From JBBSEX01 sp038239345 (GTDB taxonomy: Bacteria; Acidobacteriota; Terriglobia; Bryobacterales; Bryobacteraceae), in contig JBBSEX010000023.1 in assembly GCA_038239345.1 (NCBI GenBank), forward strand, positions 1-64,000: a stretch of 64,000 nucleotides of DNA, read 5' to 3'. Shown here piece after piece: positions 44,957 to 53,195 of this stretch (its first letter is position 1; every line of letters starts with the position of its first letter). Both the position numbers and the translations under genes were made by a program. The notes under the pieces are model-generated. The model did not search any database. It was not told the DNA's origin and worked only from the letters and a program-made list of their open reading frames with translations.

Positions 44957-46918
44957 TTACTTAGAACTGGTGGAGGATTCTCCCAAGTATTTATCCATCC
45001 AATCCAGGGTTCGTTGCGCCGCATCCACCCGGTGCGCCGGCTCCCGGAACCCATGGCCCTCGCGCGGATAGCGCACCATTTCGGCCGCTATCCCTCTTTG
45101 CCGTAACGCCGTATACATCTCTTCGGCCTGCGTGATGTGCACGTCGTTATCGTTCTCGCCATGCAAAAACATGGTTGGCGTTTTCACGTTTTTCACGTGC
45201 GCCAAAGGTGACCATTTCCACAGCGTCTCGTAATTGTTTCCCGCCCAGGGGAACCCGCTAAATTCCGCGTGAACCAGATCCTGGTATAACGACGTGGCGT
45301 AAAAACTCACCATATCCGAGACGCTCGCCACGGCTACCGCGGCTTTAAAGCGATCGGTTTGCGTGATCACCCAGTTCGTCATGAATCCGCCGTAGCTCCC
45401 GCCGGTAACGCCCAGCCGATTCCCGTCGATCTCCGGATGGTTCTTCAAAATGTAATCCACGCCTGCCATCAGATCCTTATAGTCGCCGCCACCCCAATTG
45501 TTCAGCGTGCCGTCGGAAAATTTTTGTCCGTAGCCTGTACTTCCCCGCGGATTGATCGCCACCACAGCGTACCCATGCGCCGCATACATTTGGAATGCCG
45601 CGTTAAACGCATAGCCGAAGGCTCCATGAGGGCCGCCGTGAATCGCCAAAATCATGGGCGATCTGCCTTTTACCTGTAACGCCGTACCCGGCAGCGCGGG
45701 ATAGAAAAATCCTTGCACTGGCGTCCCGTCGAAGCTGCGGAACGTAAACGATTCCGCCTTGCTCAGTTTCCAATGCGATTCCGATGCCGTCAGCTCCGTC
45801 GGCTTTCCCTTTGGCCGCAGCACGTACAGTCCGCCCAGAGTATCGGGCTTCGACATCACCATCGCCAACGTGCCGTCTTCCGCCAGGGAGACGCCCATCA
45901 CCTGCGCTTCCTGATTCACGATCGCCGTCGCCGGGCCCGCGCCCGTGGACTTGTACAACACCGATTTGCCATGATCGCCCGCAATATACACCACCGACTT
46001 GTTATCGGCCATCCATTGCGGAGCGCTGCTTCTCCGGTCCAGCGCCGCATTCCATTCACGACCCTTTCCACCAGCGATCGGCACAACCCAAACGTGGGCA
46101 TCCTCGGCGATACTATCGATGGTGGTGATGGGCCGCGTGGTGGCGATGTACGCGATCAGCTTCCCGTCAGGCGAAATCTTCGGATCCAGTTCCACACCCG
46201 GCGTCTGCGTGATTCGCCGTTCTTTGCCGCTCGCCACCTCGGCGGCGTAGATATCGTAATTGAGGCGCGCATCCGGATCTGGCTCGCGATTCGACAGGTA
46301 TACGATCTCTTCGCCGGTCCCGCCCCAGTCGATGGAATGTTCATCATGATCGCCGCTGGTCACGGCGCGTGGAGTGCCGCCACCCACCGCCACGACATAG
46401 ATATGCGTGCGGCGATTATCGGAAAACGAAGTCCGCGACTTATAAAGGATGCGCGTCACCACCACAGGATCGGCCTTCGCCGGGGCTGCATCCGTAGTTC
46501 CGGCAAAGGCGATCTGCGTCCCATCGGGCGACCAGGCCAGCGCATTCCCGGCGTGCGGCAGATATCCGTTGCCGTGGTCGTAATCGCAAACCCGTGTCAC
46601 CACACCTTCCTTCGTCAATAAATAAATCCCGCTCTTGTTGTCCTTCTCACCAAAGAATGCGACCTTGGTGCCATCGGGCGACCAGCGAAACGACGACGCT
46701 GCTTTCGGAACGCCTTCTACATCTTTCGCCTGCCCGCCACCCGCCGGGATCATTTTCACTTTTGAGTCGATCGCGAAAATGATGAGCATACCGTCGGGCG
46801 AAATTCTGGATTCGCTAATCGTGTGGGTGGCTGGAATGTCCGCCGGCACCATGCCTTCCTGCGCAAATAATCCACTGGCAACGCCCACAAGTAGCCCGAC
46901 AATCCCGAATTTGCTCAT
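44957..46918 (-). CDS. S9-family acylaminoacyl/dipeptidyl peptidase, exported
   Basis: 653 residues from ATG 46916-46918; the signal peptide (about 1-20, ending GLFAQ) fixes this start, and an upstream extension would cross its promoter. An N-terminal beta-propeller of TolB/WD40-like repeats (SPDGTKVAFFG, SPDGTQIAFAG) is followed by an alpha/beta hydrolase with nucleophile Ser508 in GGSYGG, Asp590 in GENDND and His622 in EGHGF. It removes di/oligopeptides or acylated residues from short peptides in the periplasm. Length is typical. Confidence 0.94.
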   Translation of the reverse strand: MSKFGIVGLLVGVASGLFAQEGMVPADIPATHTISESRISPDGMLIIFAIDSKVKMIPAGGGQAKDVEGVPKAASSFRWSPDGTKVAFFGEKDNKSGIYLLTKEGVVTRVCDYDHGNGYLPHAGNALAWSPDGTQIAFAGTTDAAPAKADPVVVTRILYKSRTSFSDNRRTHIYVVAVGGGTPRAVTSGDHDEHSIDWGGTGEEIVYLSNREPDPDARLNYDIYAAEVASGKERRITQTPGVELDPKISPDGKLIAYIATTRPITTIDSIAEDAHVWVVPIAGGKGREWNAALDRRSSAPQWMADNKSVVYIAGDHGKSVLYKSTGAGPATAIVNQEAQVMGVSLAEDGTLAMVMSKPDTLGGLYVLRPKGKPTELTASESHWKLSKAESFTFRSFDGTPVQGFFYPALPGTALQVKGRSPMILAIHGGPHGAFGYAFNAAFQMYAAHGYAVVAINPRGSTGYGQKFSDGTLNNWGGGDYKDLMAGVDYILKNHPEIDGNRLGVTGGSYGGFMTNWVITQTDRFKAAVAVASVSDMVSFYATSLYQDLVHAEFSGFPWAGNNYETLWKWSPLAHVKNVKTPTMFLHGENDNDVHITQAEEMYTALRQRGIAAEMVRYPREGHGFREPAHRVDAAQRTLDWMDKYLGESSTSSK

Positions 46919-46924
46919 GGAGCG

Positions 46925-46930
46925 ATTGTA
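46925..46930 (-). promoter_or_regulatory. Candidate -10 TACAAT of the S9 peptidase gene
   Basis: TACAAT on the minus strand ends 6 nt before the ATG at 46918, leaving no room for a ribosome-binding site; a leaderless transcript is plausible. Confidence 0.4.
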
Positions 46931-47008
46931 CTTCGAATTCCCCGGATTCTCCCCCACTCCTGCTCTCGCCCGTCTATTTCTGGGCGACTCACGGGGCACA
47001 GTCATGGC

Positions 47009-47386
47009 ATGATGCGTGGGATGCCAACGCACAATCAAGTTACACAGCTGATCGATATGGCCGAGCAAGGCGATTTTCTTACCGCCATTCGGACGTTCTA
47101 CGCCGACCAGGCAACCATGCAGGAGAATGACGAACCCCCGCGTGCCGGTCTGGAAAATTTGGTGGAACATGAGCGCAAGATGTTGGCGGCCGTCAAATTT
47201 CGCGTGAACCGTGCCGCGTCGTTTGTGATCGACGGAGATCGAGTAGCCATTAATTGGATTTATGAAATCGTCGACCCTACTGGCGGAACAATGCATCGCA
47301 ACGAAATCGCCTATCAACTATGGCGTGAAGGAAAGATTGTGCAGGAGCGTTTCTATTACAATTCTCCCGAAGCCGCCAAGGCGTAA
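47009..47386 (+). CDS. SnoaL-like / NTF2-fold protein
   Basis: 125 residues with the small alpha+beta barrel pattern of SnoaL/NTF2-like proteins: an N-terminal helix pair (QVTQLIDMAEQGDFLTAI), FYADQATMQEND, and beta strands ending WREGKIVQERFYYN. Members bind small hydrophobic ligands or act as isomerases/cyclases; no catalytic set is fixed. ATG at 47009 or 47021 (MPTHN) are both possible. Divergent from the S9 peptidase gene with a 90-base gap. Confidence 0.75.
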   Translation: MMRGMPTHNQVTQLIDMAEQGDFLTAIRTFYADQATMQENDEPPRAGLENLVEHERKMLAAVKFRVNRAASFVIDGDRVAINWIYEIVDPTGGTMHRNEIAYQLWREGKIVQERFYYNSPEAAKA

Positions 47387-47487
47387 AGCCAATAGCCAGA
47401 CGTCGATTTGTGGGGTTCGAGGGGCCCGTTTGGTCCAGTACGATCAGGTGATTGGCAATCCCAGCGACCCCTGTTACTATCCACTCC

Positions 47488-48165
47488 ATGACGCGACGAA
47501 CATTCTTCCTTAGCGGCTGTTTCATCAGCGCTCTGACGTTGGCTCCAGCTTGGGCCGGCACGATCTCCACATACAACGACCGCTCAGCCTTCGAGTCTGC
47601 CGCCGGGACAGTTACCGTCGAGGATTTCACAAGCACATTTCATTTCCCCATTACGATAGGCAGTTTGAATTCGCAAACAAACTTACCGGATATTGGAATC
47701 ACCCCAGGGTTGATTCAAGCGGGTGTGACGTACTCCGCGGCCGTGCCCAATTCCGGTGCCAACTATTTCAACATCGACGCCGGGGGCGGGTTCAGCGGCG
47801 GCTTCTTGGATACTCTAAATGTGCCGAGGCCGATCACCGTCACCTTCGACCAGCCGAATGCAGCGTTTGGCTTCGACACCAACTCCTTGGCCGGCTCACT
47901 CACCGTCACGATTTTCTTCGCGGACCTCTCCAGCACTACATTTTTCACACCGGCAATCGACCAGATGTCTTTCTTCGGCTATCAAAGCAGCGCCGCCGAC
48001 ATTACATCGGCCGTCATTTCCGGCAACAGCGATACGTTTGGCGCCGCCTTTGATAACTTCACTTTCACAAACGGCGTAACTAACACGCCGGAACCCAACA
48101 CGCTATTGCTACTTGCTCCGGCCCTCGGCGTCCTCGCTGTCATCCGCAAACGCCAAAGGGTTTAG
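47488..48165 (+). CDS. PEP-CTERM sorted exported protein
   Basis: 225 residues from ATG 47488 (MTRRTFFLSG). A signal peptide ends near AWAG. The body is beta-rich, Ser/Thr/Asn/Gly-rich and cysteine-poor, with phrases such as VTFDQPNAAFGFDTNSL. The C-terminus TPEPNTLLLLAPALGVLAV plus IRKRQRV is the PEP-CTERM triad: PEP motif, hydrophobic helix, basic tail. In known systems an exosortase (EpsH-like) recognises it at the inner membrane. No exosortase gene lies in the window. Confidence 0.88.
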   Translation: MTRRTFFLSGCFISALTLAPAWAGTISTYNDRSAFESAAGTVTVEDFTSTFHFPITIGSLNSQTNLPDIGITPGLIQAGVTYSAAVPNSGANYFNIDAGGGFSGGFLDTLNVPRPITVTFDQPNAAFGFDTNSLAGSLTVTIFFADLSSTTFFTPAIDQMSFFGYQSSAADITSAVISGNSDTFGAAFDNFTFTNGVTNTPEPNTLLLLAPALGVLAVIRKRQRV

Positions 48166-48231
48166 TCGCCCGGGGCCGCGAGTCATACTTCCGGCCCCCT
48201 ACCTTCCGCCGCGCACCTCGTAAAATGAATT

Positions 48232-50070
48232 GTGGAAGAAGAAGTTCTCGGCAAAGCCTATGATTCGCGCCTCATGCGCCGATTGCTCGTCTACATGTGG
48301 CCCTATCGCCGCACCGTATTTATCTCTCTCATACTTCTGATCCTGAATTCTTTCGCCCAGGTGATCGGGCCGCTGCTCACGAAGATTGCAGTGGATCGCT
48401 ATCTGGCGCCCGCCCCCACAACGTTCCACACGCCCCTCGACCGCTATCTGTCCGCCGATCCGTGGACGGGTCTCGCTCAAATTTCTCTCGTCTATCTGCT
48501 CGCCGTCATCGCCGGCCTGCTACTCGATTTCGGTGAGACATACCTCATGCAGTGGACCGGTCAGCACGCCATGTTCGACCTTCGCCGCGACCTGATGCAG
48601 CGCCTCCAACAACTGGATATCGCCTATTACGATCGCAATCCCGTCGGCCGCCTGATCACCCGCGTCACCACCGATGTCGACGTTCTAAATGAACTCTTCG
48701 CGTCGGGCATCGTCACCATTCTGGGCGATGTTCTGATGCTGACGTTCGTCATCTACGCCATGTCCCAACTCAGCCCCGGGATGACATTGCTCTTGCTCGC
48801 CGTGATGCCTGTCGTGATTTTCGTCACTTCGATTTTTCGCCGCGCCGTACAACAGAGCTATCGCCGGATCCGCGTCGCGATCGCCAAGATCAATTCCTAC
48901 CTGCAGGAGCACGTCAACGGGATCGCCGTGCTGCAACTCTTTAATCGCGAGGCGAAAAGCCGCGACGAGTTCGATCAGGTGAATCGCGATCACATGGATG
49001 CCTACAAGGATTCCATCACCGCCTATGGCTGGTTTTATCCCATCGTCGAGTTCCTCAGCATGCTGGCCATCGCCATGTTGCTCGCCTACGGAGGATTCAA
49101 AGTACGCAGTGGCACTCTCACGCTGGGCGTCCTTGTTGCGTTCTTTCAGTACGGCCTCCGCTTCTTTCGTCCCATCCAGGACTTAAGCGAGAAATACAAC
49201 ATTCTCCAAGCCGCGATGGCCGCTGCCGAACGCATCTTCAAGCTACTGGATACGGCGCCGCGTATTCACAGTCCAGCGCTGCCCGCTCCATTTCCGGCGA
49301 CGCCGGCAGCCGTGGAATTCGATCATGTGTGGTTCGCCTATAAAGACGAAGATTGGGTTTTACAGGATGTCAGTTTCCGCATCGAGCCCGGGGAAACGAT
49401 CGCCGTCGTGGGGCATACCGGCGCCGGTAAAACCACCCTCAGCAGCTTGCTTCTGCGCTTCTACGATATCCAGAAAGGCGCCATTCGTATCGGAGGCATC
49501 GATATCCGCGACTTTGCCCTGGAAGATCTCCGCCGCAACTTCGGCGTGGTGTTGCAGGATCCCCACTTATTCACCGGCACCATCGCTAGTAATATTCGGC
49601 TCGGCACGCCGGGCATCGAAGACGCGCAGGTGCGTTTTGCCGCCGGGCAAGTGAACTTGTTGTCCTTCATCGAAACTCTTCCCGATCAGTTTCAACATGC
49701 CGTTCGTGAGAAGGGCAGCGGCCTCTCCACAGGTCAAAAGCAGTTGATCAGTTTCGCCCGCGCCCTGGCCCACAATCCCCGATTCCTGATTCTTGACGAG
49801 GCCACTTCCAGTGTCGATACCGAGACCGAGTTTCGCGTTCGCGATGCGTTGGCGAAACTGGTGGAGGGGCGCACGTCGATTGTAATCGCGCACCGCTTGT
49901 CTACCATTCAGCGCGCCGATCGAATCTTTGTGATGCACAAAGGCAAGCTTCGCGAGGGCGGAACACATCAGGAATTGCTGGCTCTTCGAGGGATTTACTG
50001 GAAGCTGTATCAGCTCCAATATAAAGACCAGGAATCTATTTCTGGGTCAGTTCTGGAAAGTCAAAGATAG
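48232..50070 (+). CDS. ABC exporter, fused permease-ATPase
   Basis: 612 residues. Six transmembrane helices (about 15-310) of the type I exporter fold, then one ATPase domain: Walker A GHTGAGKTT, signature LSTGQKQ (LSGGQ variant), Walker B FLILDEATSSVD and IAHRLST switch. As a half-transporter it should form a dimer and export lipids, peptides or drugs; the MsbA/YheH-like group fits. GTG start at 48232. Its last 35 bases overlap the converging metallopeptidase gene. Confidence 0.93.
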   Translation: MEEEVLGKAYDSRLMRRLLVYMWPYRRTVFISLILLILNSFAQVIGPLLTKIAVDRYLAPAPTTFHTPLDRYLSADPWTGLAQISLVYLLAVIAGLLLDFGETYLMQWTGQHAMFDLRRDLMQRLQQLDIAYYDRNPVGRLITRVTTDVDVLNELFASGIVTILGDVLMLTFVIYAMSQLSPGMTLLLLAVMPVVIFVTSIFRRAVQQSYRRIRVAIAKINSYLQEHVNGIAVLQLFNREAKSRDEFDQVNRDHMDAYKDSITAYGWFYPIVEFLSMLAIAMLLAYGGFKVRSGTLTLGVLVAFFQYGLRFFRPIQDLSEKYNILQAAMAAAERIFKLLDTAPRIHSPALPAPFPATPAAVEFDHVWFAYKDEDWVLQDVSFRIEPGETIAVVGHTGAGKTTLSSLLLRFYDIQKGAIRIGGIDIRDFALEDLRRNFGVVLQDPHLFTGTIASNIRLGTPGIEDAQVRFAAGQVNLLSFIETLPDQFQHAVREKGSGLSTGQKQLISFARALAHNPRFLILDEATSSVDTETEFRVRDALAKLVEGRTSIVIAHRLSTIQRADRIFVMHKGKLREGGTHQELLALRGIYWKLYQLQYKDQESISGSVLESQR

Positions 50071-51646
50071 GGTCGATGTCCACCGGGACGCCGGTGACAC
50101 TCTTCAATGCCGCCGCCAGATCGGCTGGCATCTTGCCATATTTTTCAAACCATGCCTCGGCCCGAGGGCGATCGCCAGTGGCTTCGATTTCCAACAATTC
50201 CTTCGCTAGTTTGGCCAATGCAGGCGGCATCGCCGCATAATCGATCGCATAGCGCCCGCCCTCCTGGCGAATGGCCTTCTCTTCCGTCAGGAAGTTGAAC
50301 TCCATCATCTCGGCGCGCCCATGGGCTTCAGCGATTCCGTATCGAGCCGTGCGAAAAATCCCCGCCATAAAGGAAGAGTAAAACTCTTCCGAGCGTTCCT
50401 TCGGTAACACGCCATGGTCCATCAGCCACTGCAGGCCGAACATTCCCACGACATCGGCTTTCGCTTCTTCCAATCCCGAATAAGCAGGCCCGATCGCTTC
50501 CCGAATGCCGATCTTTTGTTCGCCTTTGCGTGAGTACGCCGGCCCTAAGCCATGGCAAATTTCATGCAGGATCACCGCTGCCAGATAGCCGTCACCCGAC
50601 GCTTTCGCCGCCTGGTCTGGTTGCATTAATTGCTTCGCCACGGGCAGAACGACATAGTTTACCCGGGCGTCCATAAAGTTCTTGAAGAAAATCTTTTTCG
50701 TACCTTTGGCCTGGTGAATTCGCGGATCGTTAGGCAGATTGTCGGCTACGGCCTGATACCCGTGACGCAGGTCGCCCGTGCGAAACGGCGAGTCGGCAAC
50801 CTCCATCGGGCTCGGCTGCCCTTTCTTCGACGGTCTGTCGGCAACGTCCAACGGCAGGGCGTCCTGGATATCCGGCACGTACTTCTGATACAGAGACAGC
50901 TTCTGGCTTTCCGCTTCGTTACGGATCAGCACGGCAGCGGAGTAAGAAGTCTTAACGCCGAGCACATCGTCGAGATAGGTTTCATAAGGTCCCAGGATGA
51001 TGTCGAATTTGGGATTCTTCAGGTCCACCCAAAGCAGATCGCTCGGGTAGTAATCGTCGGAGAGAAGAGCATCGGCGCGAAGCCGTAAGAACAACGAGAA
51101 ATCGCCTTCGTCGCTCAACTCCGAGGCTTGCCGCAGCGCCCGCGCGGCGCGCTCCAGGTATGTTCTGTAAGCGCTATGATACGGCTCCGTGGTGAGATGC
51201 TCGCCCTGCCGGCGGACAATTGTGTAGGGATTATAAATCGCTTCCTTTTGCGTGGGGTGAACGTTTACGTATGCTTCAATCCGGGTCCGGGTGAGCCCCG
51301 CCGGATACAAGTTACGGCCAGCCGAAATGGGTTCGGTCCCCACAAACGGCTTGTTGTCGTCGAGCAAGTCAAAGCGTCCACCATTGATCATCAGGGCCCT
51401 CTTGAGCGCGGGATCTTTGGTGGTGCGATAGAGTTCCAAGCCCTGCGGATCGGACTGCAGCCAGTAGATCACCTCAAGATCGCGCGAGGTCTCCACAAGC
51501 TTTTCTACTAACAATAATTCCCGCGGGGAAAGGTGAGACCGGTCGAGAGGCATCTTCACCGGCCGCCACTTCGCCAGCTGCGTATCCACATCGGAGGCGA
51601 TCAATAACAATGAGGCAATGACCAGCGATGTCACGCTTTCAAACAT
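50036..51646 (-). CDS. Exported M49-like zinc metallopeptidase
   Basis: 536 residues; a hydrophobic leader (about 5-18) suggests export. HEICHGLGP at 361-369 gives a HExxH zinc site. A downstream GLEEAKADVVGMF carries Glu393/394 as the likely third ligand, the arrangement of dipeptidyl-peptidase III (M49), but with HExxH where classical M49 enzymes have HExxxH. Many bacterial relatives share this short form. The substrate is unknown. The 3' end overlaps the ABC exporter tail-to-tail by 35 bases. The 52-base gap to the upstream five-gene operon leaves it uncertain whether it is read from that promoter. Confidence 0.75.
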   Translation of the reverse strand: MFESVTSLVIASLLLIASDVDTQLAKWRPVKMPLDRSHLSPRELLLVEKLVETSRDLEVIYWLQSDPQGLELYRTTKDPALKRALMINGGRFDLLDDNKPFVGTEPISAGRNLYPAGLTRTRIEAYVNVHPTQKEAIYNPYTIVRRQGEHLTTEPYHSAYRTYLERAARALRQASELSDEGDFSLFLRLRADALLSDDYYPSDLLWVDLKNPKFDIILGPYETYLDDVLGVKTSYSAAVLIRNEAESQKLSLYQKYVPDIQDALPLDVADRPSKKGQPSPMEVADSPFRTGDLRHGYQAVADNLPNDPRIHQAKGTKKIFFKNFMDARVNYVVLPVAKQLMQPDQAAKASGDGYLAAVILHEICHGLGPAYSRKGEQKIGIREAIGPAYSGLEEAKADVVGMFGLQWLMDHGVLPKERSEEFYSSFMAGIFRTARYGIAEAHGRAEMMEFNFLTEEKAIRQEGGRYAIDYAAMPPALAKLAKELLEIEATGDRPRAEAWFEKYGKMPADLAAALKSVTGVPVDIDPIFDFPELTQK

Positions 51647-51698
51647 AACACCTGCCGCGACGCTATCGTATTCCCATTTCAGCGGAGAAGGGAATCCG

Positions 51699-53189
51699 TC
51701 AGACTTCGGTAAACCAGAAATCCGCCGCGTCTTGTATAACCACGGAGAGACGGTTCTCCTGGCTGATGAGAGTGAGCGGGCGAGTGATGGAATTCAATAG
51801 TGTGGACTGGGTAATCGGCCGGGAACTCTGCTTCGCCCACGTGCGATTGCCGGCAAAGGCGATGCACCATTCCGATTCAATAGGGGCGCCTTCGCCACTC
51901 TCCCGAACACGAAGGGTGGACGTTAGCGGCACAGCAGGCAAAGCACCGAGATCTTCCCAGCCCAAGCCAGGAGCGATCAAGGGCTGCCCGCTATCCGTGA
52001 AGGCCAGATGAACCAGGCCCAAGCGTCCGAATTGGCCGCCGTCCCGGGCCGTGGTTAACAGCAGAGACAGGTGCATGACGCCGTTTTCCCCCGGCGTCAG
52101 AAGGGGATCCGAACCTGGAAGCGGGGCAGCGCGATCCAGCCGGATCGTTCGCCAATCTCCCCGCGTGGCTGCCTCAATCGTAGGTGCGAACCATACTTCC
52201 AGCCCCAGGGAAGATGCAGCGGTAAACGCCACGGCCGTAGCGGATTCGGGTCCTGGCGAAGCGATCGCAACACCTAAGGCCGTTTCGGGCAAACGCAAAT
52301 CCCCGCTTATGACGGGCGCAGGCAGCCTGGGTTCGGGGGAACTGTCCGGCCATCCTTCGTCCTCCGCCTCCGAGACTTGTACTGGCGCCTCTTCTTCAGA
52401 TACCGGATGAATATCGACGATCCACAATTGGCGGCCATCCGTGCTTAACACCCCCGTCCGGAGAATGCCTCCCACGCAAGGGATCATGGTAGCGAGTATC
52501 CGTTGTGGTGCAGCCGGGAGGTCGATGGCAGCCCGCACAAAGATATAGGACATCGCGCCGGCGCAGAGACTGCCAGCGCTGAGCCACACCAACAGATTCG
52601 CCGGCTCACCCGCGATAGTCAGACTTCGGGCCGATGCAGGCAGAGCGATTAGCGATCCCTCGGCGGTAAAGCGCGGTAGACCGGTACGATCGCTAAGCGC
52701 TACCGTCCCCCTTTTTAGATACACCGCAGTGTTCGTTGCCAGCAGAACGCACGCCTGAAATGTGGCGTACTCGTCCAGGTACCCAGTGGAAGACACCACT
52801 AGCTCGGAGCGATAAATCCCCTCGATAACGATCTCCGCTTCGGGAAATAGGATTGGGTTGGTGGGACCGGCCAGAACAGCCGAAACGCGGTATTTCCCCG
52901 GTTCTATGAGCCGCGAGCCAGGTATCGAGAAAGACGCCCCCGATTCAGCCTCCGCCAGGATCGTCAGTAGCGGCTCTGCTGGCGCCTCTAGCGCGCTGGG
53001 AAAAGGTGCCCAACTGTGTTCTTCAATTCCCGGACCCAATAGGCACGCCGTCATGGAATGCCGCCAAGCTTCCGGCAGCGAGGTCTCCATATCTTCCTCT
53101 GAAGCGTTTTGCAGGATTAGACGCACCTGCGCCCCAGTCCCTGAGGGAATCGCCTTCGTATCGACTACAGTTATCGGGGTCGGCTGCAT
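51699..53189 (-). CDS. Unknown protein, fifth gene of the cassette
   Basis: 496 residues, no family recognised. It is strongly beta-rich with short hydrophobic strands (VTVVDTK-like alternation; NLLVWLSAGSLCAG) and two acidic stretches (EEEAPVQVSEAEDEGWPD). No signal peptide, membrane anchor or catalytic motif. It begins 6 bases after the zincin gene and ends the cassette. Position next to a putative peptidase effector makes a partner, neutraliser or structural role possible, but nothing in the sequence shows which. Confidence 0.7.
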   Translation of the reverse strand: MQPTPITVVDTKAIPSGTGAQVRLILQNASEEDMETSLPEAWRHSMTACLLGPGIEEHSWAPFPSALEAPAEPLLTILAEAESGASFSIPGSRLIEPGKYRVSAVLAGPTNPILFPEAEIVIEGIYRSELVVSSTGYLDEYATFQACVLLATNTAVYLKRGTVALSDRTGLPRFTAEGSLIALPASARSLTIAGEPANLLVWLSAGSLCAGAMSYIFVRAAIDLPAAPQRILATMIPCVGGILRTGVLSTDGRQLWIVDIHPVSEEEAPVQVSEAEDEGWPDSSPEPRLPAPVISGDLRLPETALGVAIASPGPESATAVAFTAASSLGLEVWFAPTIEAATRGDWRTIRLDRAAPLPGSDPLLTPGENGVMHLSLLLTTARDGGQFGRLGLVHLAFTDSGQPLIAPGLGWEDLGALPAVPLTSTLRVRESGEGAPIESEWCIAFAGNRTWAKQSSRPITQSTLLNSITRPLTLISQENRLSVVIQDAADFWFTEV

Positions 53190-53195
53190 CGCAAG

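Noticed and set aside
45713..46621. Open frame of 302 codons antisense to the S9 peptidase
   Set aside because: His/Arg-rich composition expected from the reverse strand of a high-G+C gene; no domain.
47387..47487. tRNA-like stretch with GGGGTTCGAGG
   Set aside because: No acceptor stem or anticodon arm can be formed around it.
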